In this document: in pieces, positions 32,731 to 42,417 of the stretch
How positions within the stretch are numbered: the stretch's first letter is position 1
Layout: every line of letters starts with the position of its first letter
Program-made: the position numbers and the translations under genes
Notes under the pieces: generated by a model
What the model was told of the DNA's origin: nothing
Seen by the model: only the letters and a program-made list of their open reading frames with translations
Databases searched by the model: none
NCBI GenBank assembly: GCA_963719345.1
Contig: CAVRCA010000005.1
Span: 388,691 to 452,690, forward strand
Source: CAVRCA01 sp963719345
GTDB taxonomy: Bacteria > Pseudomonadota > Alphaproteobacteria > Acetobacterales > Acetobacteraceae
Length of the DNA stretch: 64,000 bases
Direction of reading: 5' to 3'

Positions 32731-34539
32731 CTATGTGCCCGTCCTCGACGCCGTCGGCGCATCGCCGAACTGCAGCGCTGCAAGTCGCGCATAGAGGCCG
32801 CCCGCGCGCACCAGGGCGGCATGCGTGCCGGTCGCGACGATCCGGCCCTGGTCCATCACCGCGATCCGATCCGCCCGGCGCACCGTCGCGAGCCGGTGGG
32901 CGATGACGAGGGTGGTGCGGCCGCGCGAGAGGCGGGCGAGCGCCTGTTGCACCGCCTGCTCGCTCTCGGCGTCGAGGGCGCTGGTGGCCTCGTCAAGCAA
33001 CAGCACCGCCGGATCGCGCAGGATGGCGCGTGCGATTGCGATGCGCTGCCGCTGGCCGCCGGAGAGCCGCACGCCTTTTTCACCGAGGAACGTCGCGAAA
33101 CCCTCCGGCAGCGCGTCGAGGAAGTCGCACCCGGCGTCGCGGGCGGCGGCGCGCACCTCCGCGTCGGTCGCTGCCGGGCGGCCCAGGCGGATGTTGGTGG
33201 CGGCGTCGGCACCGAACACCACGGGGTCCTGCGGCACCAGGCCGAGCCGGGCCCGCACCGCGGCCGGATCGGCTTCGCGCAAGTCGGTCCCGTCGAGCCG
33301 CACGCATCCCGATTGCGGGTCGTAGAACCTTAGCAGCAACTGGAACACGGTGGTCTTGCCGGCGCCGGAAGGGCCGACCAACGCGACCGTCTCGCCCGCT
33401 TCCACCCGGAGATCGAACCCGTCCAGCGCCGGCAGGTCGGCGCGAGCCGGGTAACGGAAGCCGACCTGCTCGAAAGCCACGCGCCCCTCCGGCGGCGTGA
33501 TGAGCGGGCGGGGGTAGGCCGGGGGTGCGATGGCAGGGCGCTCGGCCAGCAGCTCGGCGATGCGGTCGGCGGCGCCCGAGGCGCGTTGCACCTCGCCCCA
33601 CAACTCGCTCAATCCGGCCGCCGAGGTTGCGACGATCACCGCGTAGAACACGAAGGCAGAGAGCGCGCCGCCGCTCATCTGGCCGGCCAGCACCTGCCGG
33701 CCGCCGACCCAGAGAGCCAGGGTGATCGCGCCGAAACCGAGCAGGATCACCGAGAAGATCATCACGGCACGCGAGCGGATGCGCGCTTGCGCCGCGCCCA
33801 CCGCCTGCTCGCTCGCCGTCGCAAAGCGGGCGCGGGCGAAGGGCTCCTGGGTGAACGCCTGCACGGTGCGCAGTCCGGTCAGGGTCTCCTCCGCCATCGC
33901 GCCAAGATCGGCCACCCGCTCGAGCGCCAGGCGGGACAGCCTTCGTTCGCGGCGGGAAAACACGACCAGGGGCACGACCACGAGCGGGACCACGGCCAAT
34001 ACCAGGCCCGACAGCAGCGGGCTGGTGACGACCAGCATGATGAAGGCGCCCACCAACAGCAGCGCGCTGCGCAGCCATTGCGAGATGGCCGAGCCGGTCA
34101 GCGCCTGCAGCACGGCGGTGTCGGCGGTCAGGCGGGAGAGCACGTCGCCGGTGCGCGCGGTCTCGAACCAGGCCGGCGACAGGCTGATGACATGGTCGAA
34201 GACGGCCCGGCGGATGTCCGCGCCGATGCGCTCGCCGAGCCAGGTGACCAGGCCGAACCGGCAGGCGCTCGCCACCGCGAGCACGACGATCACCGCCGCC
34301 GTTGCGAGAGCGGTGGCGTTGAGGCGGGCCGGGCTGCCGCTGGCAAAGCCGCCGTCGATCAGGTGGCGAACGCCCTGCCCGAGCACCAGCACCATGCTGG
34401 CGGACACCAGCAGCGCGGCGGCGGCCCCGGACACTTGCCAGCGGTACCGGCGCACGAATGGAACCAGCAGCCGCAGCGCCGATAGCCGAGGGGCGGATGG
34501 ACGGGTCGAAGATGGCCGACTCAGGGGTGGGCGGGACAT
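32731..34539 (-). CDS. ABC exporter, fused permease and ATPase (MsbA/LmrA type)
   Basis: A 602-residue half-transporter that works as a homodimer in the inner membrane. The N-terminal part contains six membrane helices of the type I exporter fold (from WQVSGAAAALLVSASMVLVL; coupling segment SLSPAWFETARTGDVLSRLT). The ATPase domain carries Walker A (VALVGPSGAGKTTVFQLLL), the signature LSGGQRQRIAIARAIL, Walker B (VLLLDEATSALDAESE) and the switch His (LVIAHRLATVRRADR). It resembles the multidrug/lipid exporters of the MsbA subfamily common in alphaproteobacteria. The substrate is not deducible. The gene converges with the small lipoprotein. Confidence 0.93.
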   Translation of the reverse strand: MSRPPLSRPSSTRPSAPRLSALRLLVPFVRRYRWQVSGAAAALLVSASMVLVLGQGVRHLIDGGFASGSPARLNATALATAAVIVVLAVASACRFGLVTWLGERIGADIRRAVFDHVISLSPAWFETARTGDVLSRLTADTAVLQALTGSAISQWLRSALLLVGAFIMLVVTSPLLSGLVLAVVPLVVVPLVVFSRRERRLSRLALERVADLGAMAEETLTGLRTVQAFTQEPFARARFATASEQAVGAAQARIRSRAVMIFSVILLGFGAITLALWVGGRQVLAGQMSGGALSAFVFYAVIVATSAAGLSELWGEVQRASGAADRIAELLAERPAIAPPAYPRPLITPPEGRVAFEQVGFRYPARADLPALDGFDLRVEAGETVALVGPSGAGKTTVFQLLLRFYDPQSGCVRLDGTDLREADPAAVRARLGLVPQDPVVFGADAATNIRLGRPAATDAEVRAAARDAGCDFLDALPEGFATFLGEKGVRLSGGQRQRIAIARAILRDPAVLLLDEATSALDAESEQAVQQALARLSRGRTTLVIAHRLATVRRADRIAVMDQGRIVATGTHAALVRAGGLYARLAALQFGDAPTASRTGT

Positions 34540-34632
34540 CTAAGCCGGCCGGCGACGTGGAAAGCTGTGCGAGCGGCGATCCCAGTCAGCGGATTACACC
34601 CTGATGCCACCCCCCCCGCGCTATCGCACCAT

Positions 34633-34962
34633 TCAGGCGTCTGCCTCGGCCTCCGCGGCGTGCGTCAGCGTCTCGCCCAGGGACTTGATCTTGGCGGCAT
34701 TCTTGCTGTCGGACTTGTCCGCGATCGTCAGGGTTTCCTTGCCGAGCTTGAGCACGAGCTTCCTGATCTGCTCGCCGTTAATCGTGTCGGCCTGCAGATG
34801 CTTCTTGAGGTTCTCGAGGTCCTTAATGATCGCCTTGGCGCCGGGCGCCTCAACCTTTTCGAGGGTCGCTTCCCAACCTTCGATGTTCTTGACCGCTGCC
34901 GTGACGGTGAAGCCCTTCACGCCGTCCTTGAGGTGCTTGATGGTCGCATCGTATTGAGGCAT
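34633..34962 (-). CDS. Hypothetical soluble protein
   Basis: A 109-residue protein without signal peptide or membrane segment. It is rich in Lys, Ala and Glu (23-kDa-histone-like composition is not implied): DATIKHLKDGVKGFTVTAAV, EAPGAKAIIKDLENLKKHLQ, INGEQIRKLVLKLGKETLTI, ADKSDSKNAAKIKSLGETL. The pattern predicts alternating helices and a short sheet. AAGGAAA precedes the ATG. Lower GC and AAG-rich codons give it a composition slightly unlike its neighbours. It stands alone between the ABC exporter and the liv transporter genes. I do not recognise a family. Confidence 0.7.
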   Translation of the reverse strand: MPQYDATIKHLKDGVKGFTVTAAVKNIEGWEATLEKVEAPGAKAIIKDLENLKKHLQADTINGEQIRKLVLKLGKETLTIADKSDSKNAAKIKSLGETLTHAAEAEADA

Positions 34963-35052
34963 CCGTGTTTCCTTGCAATCGCCGGTTCGTGGTGGCGACG
35001 GCTCCGTCGCGGTGCCGCTGCCATCGCAGAGGTTGCGGTGCTTACTCGGCTG

Positions 35053-35756
<704 letters not shown>

Positions 35757-35781
<25 letters not shown>

Positions 35782-37526
35782 TTCTTGCCGAGATAAGCCT
35801 CGATCACCGCCGGGTTTTCCACCACCTCGTGCGGCGTGCCGCAAGCCAGCACGCGGCCGTGGTCGATGACCAGGAAACTGTCGGCGATGCGGAGCATGGC
35901 GTGCATCGTGTGCTCGATGATCGCGATCGTCATCCCCTCAATGCGCAGTCGTTGCAGAACGGCGAGAACGTCGTCGCACTCCTCGCGGCCGAGCCCGGCC
36001 AGCGTCTCGTCGAGCAGCAGCAGGCGCGGCTGGCCGGCCAGCGCGCGGGCCAGCTCCATCAGGCGCAGTTCCTTGTTGGTCAATCGCCCGGCAGGCAGGT
36101 CGGCCATGTGCGACAGTCCGGCGCGGTCCAACGCCTCGCCGGCGGCGCGCATCGCCTGACGGTCGGACAGGCCGGTGCCGTAGGCGCCGATCACCACATT
36201 GTCGAGCAGCGGCAGTCGGGGGAAGCTGCGCACCACCTGGAACGTGCGGCCGACGCCCATGCGGCAGATTTCGTGCAGCGGTCGGCCGACCAGCGGTAAG
36301 CCATCAAGCCGCGCCGCTCCCGCATCGGCCGGGAGCACGCCGTTCAGCACGTTGAACAAGGTGGTCTTGCCGGCACCGTTCGGACCGATGATGCCGAAGA
36401 TCGCGCCGCGCGGGATGCTGAAGCTCACCCCGTCCACTGCGCGCAGGCCGCCGAATGCGCGGGACAGGTTTTCCACCTCCAGCAAGGTGCCCGTCGCGGC
36501 CGCCGCCGCCGGTGCAGGGCGCAACCAGCCGGGCAGCGGGACGAGGGCGGCTTCGGGGACCGGAGGTTTGTGGAACCAGCGGTCGCGTATGGTCCAGAAA
36601 ATCCCTTCGGGGGCGAGCAGCATGATGGCGATGATGGCGAACCCGTACACCACGCCCTGGATGCCGGGGATGACGTTGCCGAGTTCGGCGTTCAGCGTCT
36701 CGGCGAGCGGGATCAGGATGGTGGCGCCGATCAGCGGCCCCCAGACGCTGCCGACGCCGCCGAACAGGGTCACGACAAGGGCCTGCGCCGAGGTCAGTAC
36801 GCCGAACACCGCATCGGGCGTGACCACCAGCAGCACGCACGCATATAGGCCGCCGGCGGCGGCGGCGAGCGCGCCGCTGAGCACGAGCGCCCGCATCTTC
36901 CACAGCCGCGGGTTCACGCCGGCGGCCTGCGCCGCCAGTTCGTTCTGCCGAATCGCCATCAAGGACAGGCCGAACCGCGAGTTCTCGACCAGCATGGAGA
37001 CCACCATCGCGACCAGGAGCAACCCGAGCGCGATGCCGGTGTAGACGCGTGGATCGCTGAACTGCAGGAACGCCGCCGGATTGTCTCGCTTCATCGGCAG
37101 CGAGACTTCCTGGAAGCCGAGATATTGCAGCAGGTAGAGGATGGCGAGCGGGTAGGCGAGCATCGCCAGCGCGAAGTAGTGGCCGCGCAGCCGGAATGTC
37201 GGCACGCCGATCAGGAACGCGGCGATGGCGCCGACCCCCATCCCGAGCGGGATGCCGAGCCACGGCGTGATGTTCCACAGGACAAGCGACAAGGTGACGG
37301 TGTAGGCGCCGAGGCCGAAGAACGCGGCATGGCCGAACGAGATCAACCCGGTGTAGCCGGACAGCAGGTTCCAGGCCAGACCCATCACCGCCCAGATCGG
37401 CACCAGGGTCAGCATGAGCTGATAGTAGCTGTTGCGGACGACCAGGCAGACGCACAGGTAGACGACGATGAAGGCCGCGAGCGCGACGCTGTCCCGCCGC
37501 AGTTTCGGTGCCGCGCCCGGCCTCAT
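35757..37526 (-). CDS. Fused LivM permease and LivG ATP-binding protein
   Basis: A 589-residue fusion of two LIV transporter subunits. Residues 1 to about 325 are the LivM membrane part (AVMGLAWNLLSGYTGLISFG, GLGAYTVTLSL, FRLRGHYFALAMLAYPLA, LFGGVGSVWGPLIGATILIP). After a Pro/Ala linker near 340 comes LivG: VENLSRAFGGLRAVDGVSF, Walker A (GIIGPNGAGKTTLFNVLNG), GVGRTFQVVRSFPRLPLLDN, and Walker B (RLLLLDETLAGLGREECDDV). The usual ABC signature Ser-Gly-Gly is replaced by LTNKELRLMELARALAG, as in many LivG proteins. Its start lies inside a 14-base tandem repeat. It overlaps livF by 25 bases. Confidence 0.93.
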
Positions 37527-37583
37527 GCCAAGCGCCTCATGCCAGGCGCCTCATGCCAGGCGCCTCATGCTAGCCGCCTCACG
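37520..37583 (-). repeat. 14-base tandem repeat spanning the livMG start
   Basis: About 4.6 copies of the 14-base unit GCCTCATGCCAGGC (plus strand). On the minus strand each unit reads ATGAGGCGCCTGGC and carries both an ATG and a GAGG that is eight bases before the next ATG. The final ATG, at 37526, is the livMG start. Confidence 0.85.
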
Positions 37584-38538
37584 CGCGCTCCGCCGACCGA
37601 CCGAACAGGCCTTGCGGACGCAAGGTGACGATCAGCAGGAAGACGACGAAAATCGCCGCGTTCTGCAACTGCGTCGGCAGCACGAGGGCTGAGAATTGCT
37701 GCACGAAGCCGACCGTCAGCCCGCCCCAGAACGCGCCCAGTATGCTGCCCATCCCACCGAGCACTACGCCGGAATACATGATGATGACGAAGTCGAGCCC
37801 GGCGAACGGGGTGAACGACAGGTAGGTGGCGATCAGGCCGCCGGCGATGGCGGTGATGCCGCTGCCGATGCCGAAAGCGGTGCGGTACGCACGCTCGACG
37901 TCGATCCCCATATAGGTCGCCGCCACCGGGTTGTCCGCCGCGGCGCGCAGCGATTTGCCGAGGCGCGTGTATTCCAGCACCAGGTAAAGGGCGACGACCA
38001 CCAGCACCGCGAGCAGGGCGGCGACCGCCCGCGCCTTGTTGAGAAAGATCGAGGCGTCGGCGATCGTCGGCCCGATCTCCCAGGCACGGGAGGCGAGCGG
38101 CGAGCGGATCGTCTTCGGCGTCGAGCCGAACAGGATGAGGCCGCCGTTCTGGAGGATGAGCGACAGGCCAAGCGTCACGATGAGCTGGCCGAAATGTCCC
38201 TCATCGAGGGAGCCGCTGGTGCGCAGGCCGGAGACCCGGGCGATCAGGAACTTGTGCAGCAGCGCGCCGCCGACGAACAGCACTGGCCCTGCCGCGAGCG
38301 CCGCGACGAATGGTCCGACCGCGGGGCCGAGCGAGGCGAGGACGCCCCAGCCGCTGAACAGATACAGACCAGTGTACATCCCGAGCATCAGCAACTCGCC
38401 CTGAGCGAAGTTCACCACCCGCATGACGCCAAAGATCAGACCGAGCCCGACGCACATAAGCCCGTAGATGCAGCCGATCGTGAGCCCGGCGGCGAGCGCG
38501 TTCAGCACGTTCTCGGTCAGGATCTGCGCGTCCGCCAC
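37579..38538 (-). CDS. livH: Branched-chain amino-acid ABC transporter permease LivH
   Basis: A 319-residue inner-membrane permease with about eight hydrophobic helices. LivH hallmarks are NALAAGLTIGCIYGLMCVGL, GLIFGVMRVVNFAQGELLML (the NFAQGE loop), LRAAADNPVAATYMGIDVER and VVLGGMGSILGAFWGGLTVG. It is first in the operon, 52 bases upstream of livMG across the 14-base repeat. There is no dedicated binding protein beside it; a Liv-type receptor gene lies at 52.3 kb. The start ATG at 38538 faces the divergent hydrolase gene. Confidence 0.94.
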   Translation of the reverse strand: MADAQILTENVLNALAAGLTIGCIYGLMCVGLGLIFGVMRVVNFAQGELLMLGMYTGLYLFSGWGVLASLGPAVGPFVAALAAGPVLFVGGALLHKFLIARVSGLRTSGSLDEGHFGQLIVTLGLSLILQNGGLILFGSTPKTIRSPLASRAWEIGPTIADASIFLNKARAVAALLAVLVVVALYLVLEYTRLGKSLRAAADNPVAATYMGIDVERAYRTAFGIGSGITAIAGGLIATYLSFTPFAGLDFVIIMYSGVVLGGMGSILGAFWGGLTVGFVQQFSALVLPTQLQNAAIFVVFLLIVTLRPQGLFGRSAERA

Positions 38539-38647
38539 AGCTCCGCGTTCCCTCCTACCGGCCGCTTATCGCTTGCCCCCGGGCTGACGTCCAGCCTGCC
38601 CGGCCCTACGATGCTCCCGACATTCTCGCCACCAATCCAGGGATACG

Positions 38648-39529
38648 ATGACCGACAGCGACTTTGGCAGTAACTCGGGCGACCCGCCCGACGCGACCGT
38701 GCAGCGCCTCGAACGTCAAGCCGAGCGATGGGAGACCCCCTGCGGCGACGGCGTCATGGTCTGGCACTCCTGGGGTAGCGGCCCGGTGCTCGTCCTGCTT
38801 CATGGCGGCAACGGGTCATGGCGCCACTGGGTGCGCACTATCCCGTTCTTCGCACCAACATACCGGGTGGTCGCGCCGGACCTGCCCGGCCTCGGCGAGT
38901 CCGCCAGCGCGCCGGAGCCACCGACCCAGGACGGGATCGCCCGGATTGTCGCCGACGGGCTCGATGCGGTCATCGGTGCGGAAACGCCGTACGACATCGT
39001 CGGCTTCTCGTTCGGTGGCATGATCAGCGGGCATGTCGCGGAACTGCACGGCGCGCGCGTGCGGTCACTGACGCTCAACGGACCAGGCGGCCTCGGCACC
39101 CGCCGCCGCACCTTTGCGCTCGTTCCGGTACGCGACAAGAGCGGGCAGGATCGACTGGACGGGCACCGTATCAACCTGGCCCGTCTCATGCTGCACGATC
39201 CCGCGAAGATCGATGAACTCGCGATGGCATTGCAGGAGTGGCATTCGGTGCGCAACCGGCTGCGCACGCCGTCGCTGTCGCGCTCGACCTCCTTGGCTGA
39301 TGCCCTGACCCGGGTGCAGGCGCGCGTGAATGCGATCTATGGCGAGTTTGACGCGCCGGCAAACCCCAACCTCGACAAACGGCGGGACCTGCTGCGCAGC
39401 ATCCGGCCGGACATCGACTTCCGGGTGATCAAGAAGGCCGGCCACTGGACGGCCTATGAGGCGCCCGACGAGTTCAATGCCATGCTGCGCGAAATGCTGC
39501 AGGACGCCGGCAGACCGGAGCCGCCTTGA
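38648..39529 (+). CDS. Alpha/beta hydrolase
   Basis: A 293-residue alpha/beta-hydrolase-fold enzyme. The oxyanion loop is LLHGGNGSWRHWVRTIPFFA, the nucleophile elbow DIVGFSFGGMISGHVAELHG (Ser), the acid is in NAIYGEFDAPANPNL (Asp), and the His in FRVIKKAGHWTAYEAPDEF. APDLPGLGESASAP is the typical strand-turn. The fold is like that of meta-cleavage product hydrolases and esterases. It is divergent from livH and upstream of a CoA-linked catabolic operon, so it may hydrolyse an ester or ring-cleavage intermediate of that pathway (inference). Confidence 0.9.
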   Translation: MTDSDFGSNSGDPPDATVQRLERQAERWETPCGDGVMVWHSWGSGPVLVLLHGGNGSWRHWVRTIPFFAPTYRVVAPDLPGLGESASAPEPPTQDGIARIVADGLDAVIGAETPYDIVGFSFGGMISGHVAELHGARVRSLTLNGPGGLGTRRRTFALVPVRDKSGQDRLDGHRINLARLMLHDPAKIDELAMALQEWHSVRNRLRTPSLSRSTSLADALTRVQARVNAIYGEFDAPANPNLDKRRDLLRSIRPDIDFRVIKKAGHWTAYEAPDEFNAMLREMLQDAGRPEPP

Positions 39530-39754
39530 GCGGTCAATGCATGGTCAAAAATGCTTACGCGTGTGACGTTTGCATCTGGCTACGTCGCAGGACGTCAGGG
39601 AGCCGACGGCGAAAAGCAGTTTGCAGGGCCCGGAGTGCGACGATCGAACCAATGTAGCGTCCAGACCGGGTGTGCCGCGGAGCAGGCAGGTGCGAGGGCC
39701 TTGCCGCCTGGGAAGGCATGGCGGAGTGTTGCGCACCATGGGACGGAGACGGTG

Positions 39755-40957
39755 ATGGGGGAGCGGGTGTTCGCGGGCTTGAAGGTGCTGGACTGCGCGA
39801 GCTACATCGCCGGACCGGCCGCCGCGACGGTGATGTCCGATTTCGGCGCCGACGTGGTCAAGATCGAGCCCCCTGGAGTGGGCGACCCGTACCGGACGCG
39901 CGCTCAGCCACCCGCCGGATACGTCCATGCGGTCAACCCTCACTGGGTGCTGGACGCCCGCAACAAGAGAAGTCTCGCGCTTGATCTTGCATCCGAACCC
40001 GGCGGGGCGGTGCTGCGTCGGCTGGTCGGCGCCGCCGACGTCTTCATCACCAACTTCCCGCCCGCGGTGCGGCGACGCTTGCGCGTCACCTACCAGGACC
40101 TCGCTCCGGTCAACCCGCGCCTGATCTACGCGTCGTTCACCGGCTACGGCGAGATCGGACCCGAGGCCGACAAGCCGGGATTCGACGCCACCGCCTGGTG
40201 GGCCCGCTCGGGGCTGATGCACCTGGTGCGTGCGGGCGAGGACGCGACGCCCGCCCGCTCGCTCGCGGGGATGGGCGACCACCCGTCGGCGATGGCCCTG
40301 TTCGGTGCGATCGCCACGGCACTCTTTCAGCGGGAGCGCACCGGGCGGGGCGGACAGGTCGGGTCATCCCTGTTGATGAACGGATTGTGGGCGAACGGGT
40401 GCAGCGTGCAGGCGACGCTGTGCGGGGAGACCGTCACAGTCCAGCCGCACCGATCGAAGACGCGGGCGCCGCTGCGCAGTCACTACCGCTGCTCCGACGG
40501 AAAGTGGCTGCTGCTCTCGATCGTCCCTGACCAGCGCCGATGGACCGCGTTTCGGGCCGCGCTTGGCTCGGACCGTCTCGACGACCCGCGCTTCGCCACG
40601 GTCGCGAGCCGTGCCGAGCATGCCCGCGAGCTATCCGAAGTGCTCGATGCCGTCTTTGCCGCGCGCCCCTCGCCGGAGTGGCGCGCGATCCTGGATGCGA
40701 GCGGACTGGTGTTCGGGATGGTCAGCGAAATGGACCACCTCCATGATGATGTGCAGATGCGGGAGAGCGGGGCGCTGGTGCCGTTCGAGGACGGCGACCT
40801 TCTCACGGTCAGCAGCCCCTTCTGGATGGAGGGCCAGGACAAGGTCGCGCCGCGCCAGCCGCCCACCGTGGGTGAGCACAGCGATGCGGTGCTCCAGGCC
40901 GCCGGCTACGGTGACGACGAGATCGGCGCCCTGCGCGAGGCCGGCGTGATCGGGTAG
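39755..40957 (+). CDS. Class III (CaiB/BaiF) CoA-transferase
   Basis: A 400-residue CoA-transferase that activates a carboxylic acid by moving CoA from a donor thioester. Family motifs: GLKVLDCASYIAGPAAATVM, SDFGADVVKIEPPGVGDPYR, NKRSLALDLASEPGGAVLRR, ADVFITNFPPAVRRRLRV and PRLIYASFTGYGEIGP. The expected catalytic Asp lies in KPGFDATAWWARSGLM. I chose ATG 39755 with GGAGA upstream; the frame extends to 39551 without similarity. It is first of five same-strand genes with gaps under 45 bases, pointing to one catabolic operon. The acid substrate is unknown. Confidence 0.92.
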   Translation: MGERVFAGLKVLDCASYIAGPAAATVMSDFGADVVKIEPPGVGDPYRTRAQPPAGYVHAVNPHWVLDARNKRSLALDLASEPGGAVLRRLVGAADVFITNFPPAVRRRLRVTYQDLAPVNPRLIYASFTGYGEIGPEADKPGFDATAWWARSGLMHLVRAGEDATPARSLAGMGDHPSAMALFGAIATALFQRERTGRGGQVGSSLLMNGLWANGCSVQATLCGETVTVQPHRSKTRAPLRSHYRCSDGKWLLLSIVPDQRRWTAFRAALGSDRLDDPRFATVASRAEHARELSEVLDAVFAARPSPEWRAILDASGLVFGMVSEMDHLHDDVQMRESGALVPFEDGDLLTVSSPFWMEGQDKVAPRQPPTVGEHSDAVLQAAGYGDDEIGALREAGVIG

Positions 40958-40999
40958 ACACGGCTGAAGCAATCGAAGCGATTTGGGAGGATGCCACCG

Positions 41000-41779
41000 A
41001 TGACGGAGTACCGCTTCTGCAAGGTCGAGGACGAGGGGCGGCTGCGTGTCGTCACGTTGAACCGTCCCGAGGTGATGAACGCGCTGCACAGTGAGGCGCA
41101 TCACGAGCTGGAGCAGGTCTGGGACGAGTTCGCGGCCAGCGACGATCTCTGGGTCGGCATCGTCACCGGAGCGGGCGACCGGGCGTTCTCGGCGGGAAAC
41201 GATCTGAAGGTGCAGGCGGCGGGGCGACGTGGCCCCTCGGCGCGCTCGGGGTTTGCCGGCCTTACCTCACGATTCGACCTCGACAAACCCCTGATCGCCG
41301 CCGTGAACGGCATCGCCATGGGAGGCGGGTTCGAGATCGCCCTGGCCTGCGATATCATCGTCGCCGCCGAGAACGCGATTTTCGCCGTCCCGGAGCCGCG
41401 GGTCGGGCTGATCGCCGGGGCCGGCGGCGTGCATCGGCTGCCGCGAATGATCCCGCAAAAGCAGGCCATGGGCATGATCCTGACGGGAAGGCGCGTGCCG
41501 GCGGCGGAGGGCAAGCAACTCGGCTTCGTCAACGAGGTGGTGCCGCCCGGCCAAGCGTTGGAGGCTGCGAAGCGCTGGGCGGCGCTGGTCCTGGAATGCT
41601 CGCCCAAGGCCGTGCGGGCGTCCAAGCAGGCGGCCTACCGGGGGTTGGACGAGCCGTCGCTCGAGCAGGCGATGCGCACCGTCTACCCGGCCCAGAAGGC
41701 CAATGCCGAAAGCGAGGACTACATCGAGGGGCCGAAGGCGTTCGCCGAGAAGCGCAAGCCGAACTGGCGGAACAGGTGA
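41000..41779 (+). CDS. Enoyl-CoA hydratase/isomerase family protein
   Basis: A 259-residue crotonase-fold protein. The CoA-binding and oxyanion motifs are GDRAFSAGNDLKVQAAG and LIAAVNGIAMGGGFEIALAC. The first catalytic Glu region is GGGFEIALACD, and the second is FAVPEPRVGLIAGAGGVHRL, where a Glu-to-other change should be checked. It hydrates or isomerises an acyl-CoA. I prefer ATG 41000, nine bases after GGGAGG, over 40991, which would leave no spacing. It lies 42 bases after the CoA-transferase, consistent with sequential steps on the same CoA ester. Confidence 0.92.
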   Translation: MTEYRFCKVEDEGRLRVVTLNRPEVMNALHSEAHHELEQVWDEFAASDDLWVGIVTGAGDRAFSAGNDLKVQAAGRRGPSARSGFAGLTSRFDLDKPLIAAVNGIAMGGGFEIALACDIIVAAENAIFAVPEPRVGLIAGAGGVHRLPRMIPQKQAMGMILTGRRVPAAEGKQLGFVNEVVPPGQALEAAKRWAALVLECSPKAVRASKQAAYRGLDEPSLEQAMRTVYPAQKANAESEDYIEGPKAFAEKRKPNWRNR

Positions 41780-41787
41780 GCGCGGGC

Positions 41788-42417
41788 ATGGCGCTCCATA
41801 TCGACTACTACGCTTCCCTGAACTCGCCATGGACCCATCTCGGCGCCGCGCGCCTCGAGGCGATGGCGGCCGAGCATGGCGCCAGCGTCCGCATCTGGCC
41901 GGTGGATTTCGGCACCATCTTTCCGGCCTCGGGCGGCTTGCCGCTTCCGAAGCGCTCGCCGCAGCGGCGCGCCTATCGAATGATGGAGCTGCGGCGCTGG
42001 CGCGAGCATCTCGGCATCCCGATCCAGCTCGAGCCGACGTATTTTCCCGCCGACGAGCAGCGGGCGGCGTGCTGCGTCATCGCGGTACGCGAGACGATCG
42101 GGGATGCCCCGGCGATCGCGCTCGCCCATCGCGTGCTGAAGGCGCTGTGGGAGGAGGAGAAGAACACCGGCGACGAGAGCACGCTTGCCGGGCTGATCGC
42201 CGAGGTCGGACTGCAGCCGGCGACCGTGCTGAAGCTCGGCGCCGACCCGCAATGGGCCGAACGCCGCCGGGCCGACACTGAGGCCGCGCTGGAACGCGGC
42301 GTCTTCGGCGCCCCGAGCTACGTCATCGAGGACGAGGTTTTCTGGGGCCAGGACCGGCTGGAGTTCGTCCAGAGACGCCTCGCCCGTGGGTCGTCGCGGT
42401 CGGGAGGACAATCATGA
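41788..42417 (+). CDS. 2-hydroxychromene-2-carboxylate isomerase-like (DsbA-fold) protein
   Basis: A 209-residue kappa-class GST/DsbA-fold protein. The motif YYASLNSPWTHLGAARLEAM has Ser in place of the redox Cys, as in HCCA isomerases. The C-terminal ERGVFGAPSYVIEDEVFWGQ DRLEFV segment is diagnostic. HCCA isomerase acts in naphthalene degradation using glutathione; here the context suggests an isomerisation in an aromatic or related CoA pathway. I chose ATG 41788 (AGGTGA eight bases upstream); a GTG at 41776 is in frame. It overlaps the next SDR gene by four bases (ATGA). Confidence 0.9.
   Translation: MALHIDYYASLNSPWTHLGAARLEAMAAEHGASVRIWPVDFGTIFPASGGLPLPKRSPQRRAYRMMELRRWREHLGIPIQLEPTYFPADEQRAACCVIAVRETIGDAPAIALAHRVLKALWEEEKNTGDESTLAGLIAEVGLQPATVLKLGADPQWAERRRADTEAALERGVFGAPSYVIEDEVFWGQDRLEFVQRRLARGSSRSGGQS

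Noticed and set aside
37520..37583. CRISPR array
   Set aside because: Repeats are head-to-tail 14-base units without spacers and no cas genes are present.
39530..39754. Possible gene between the hydrolase and CoA-transferase
   Set aside because: The frame continuing into the CoA-transferase lacks family similarity and a ribosome-binding site; I see nothing else in these 225 bases.
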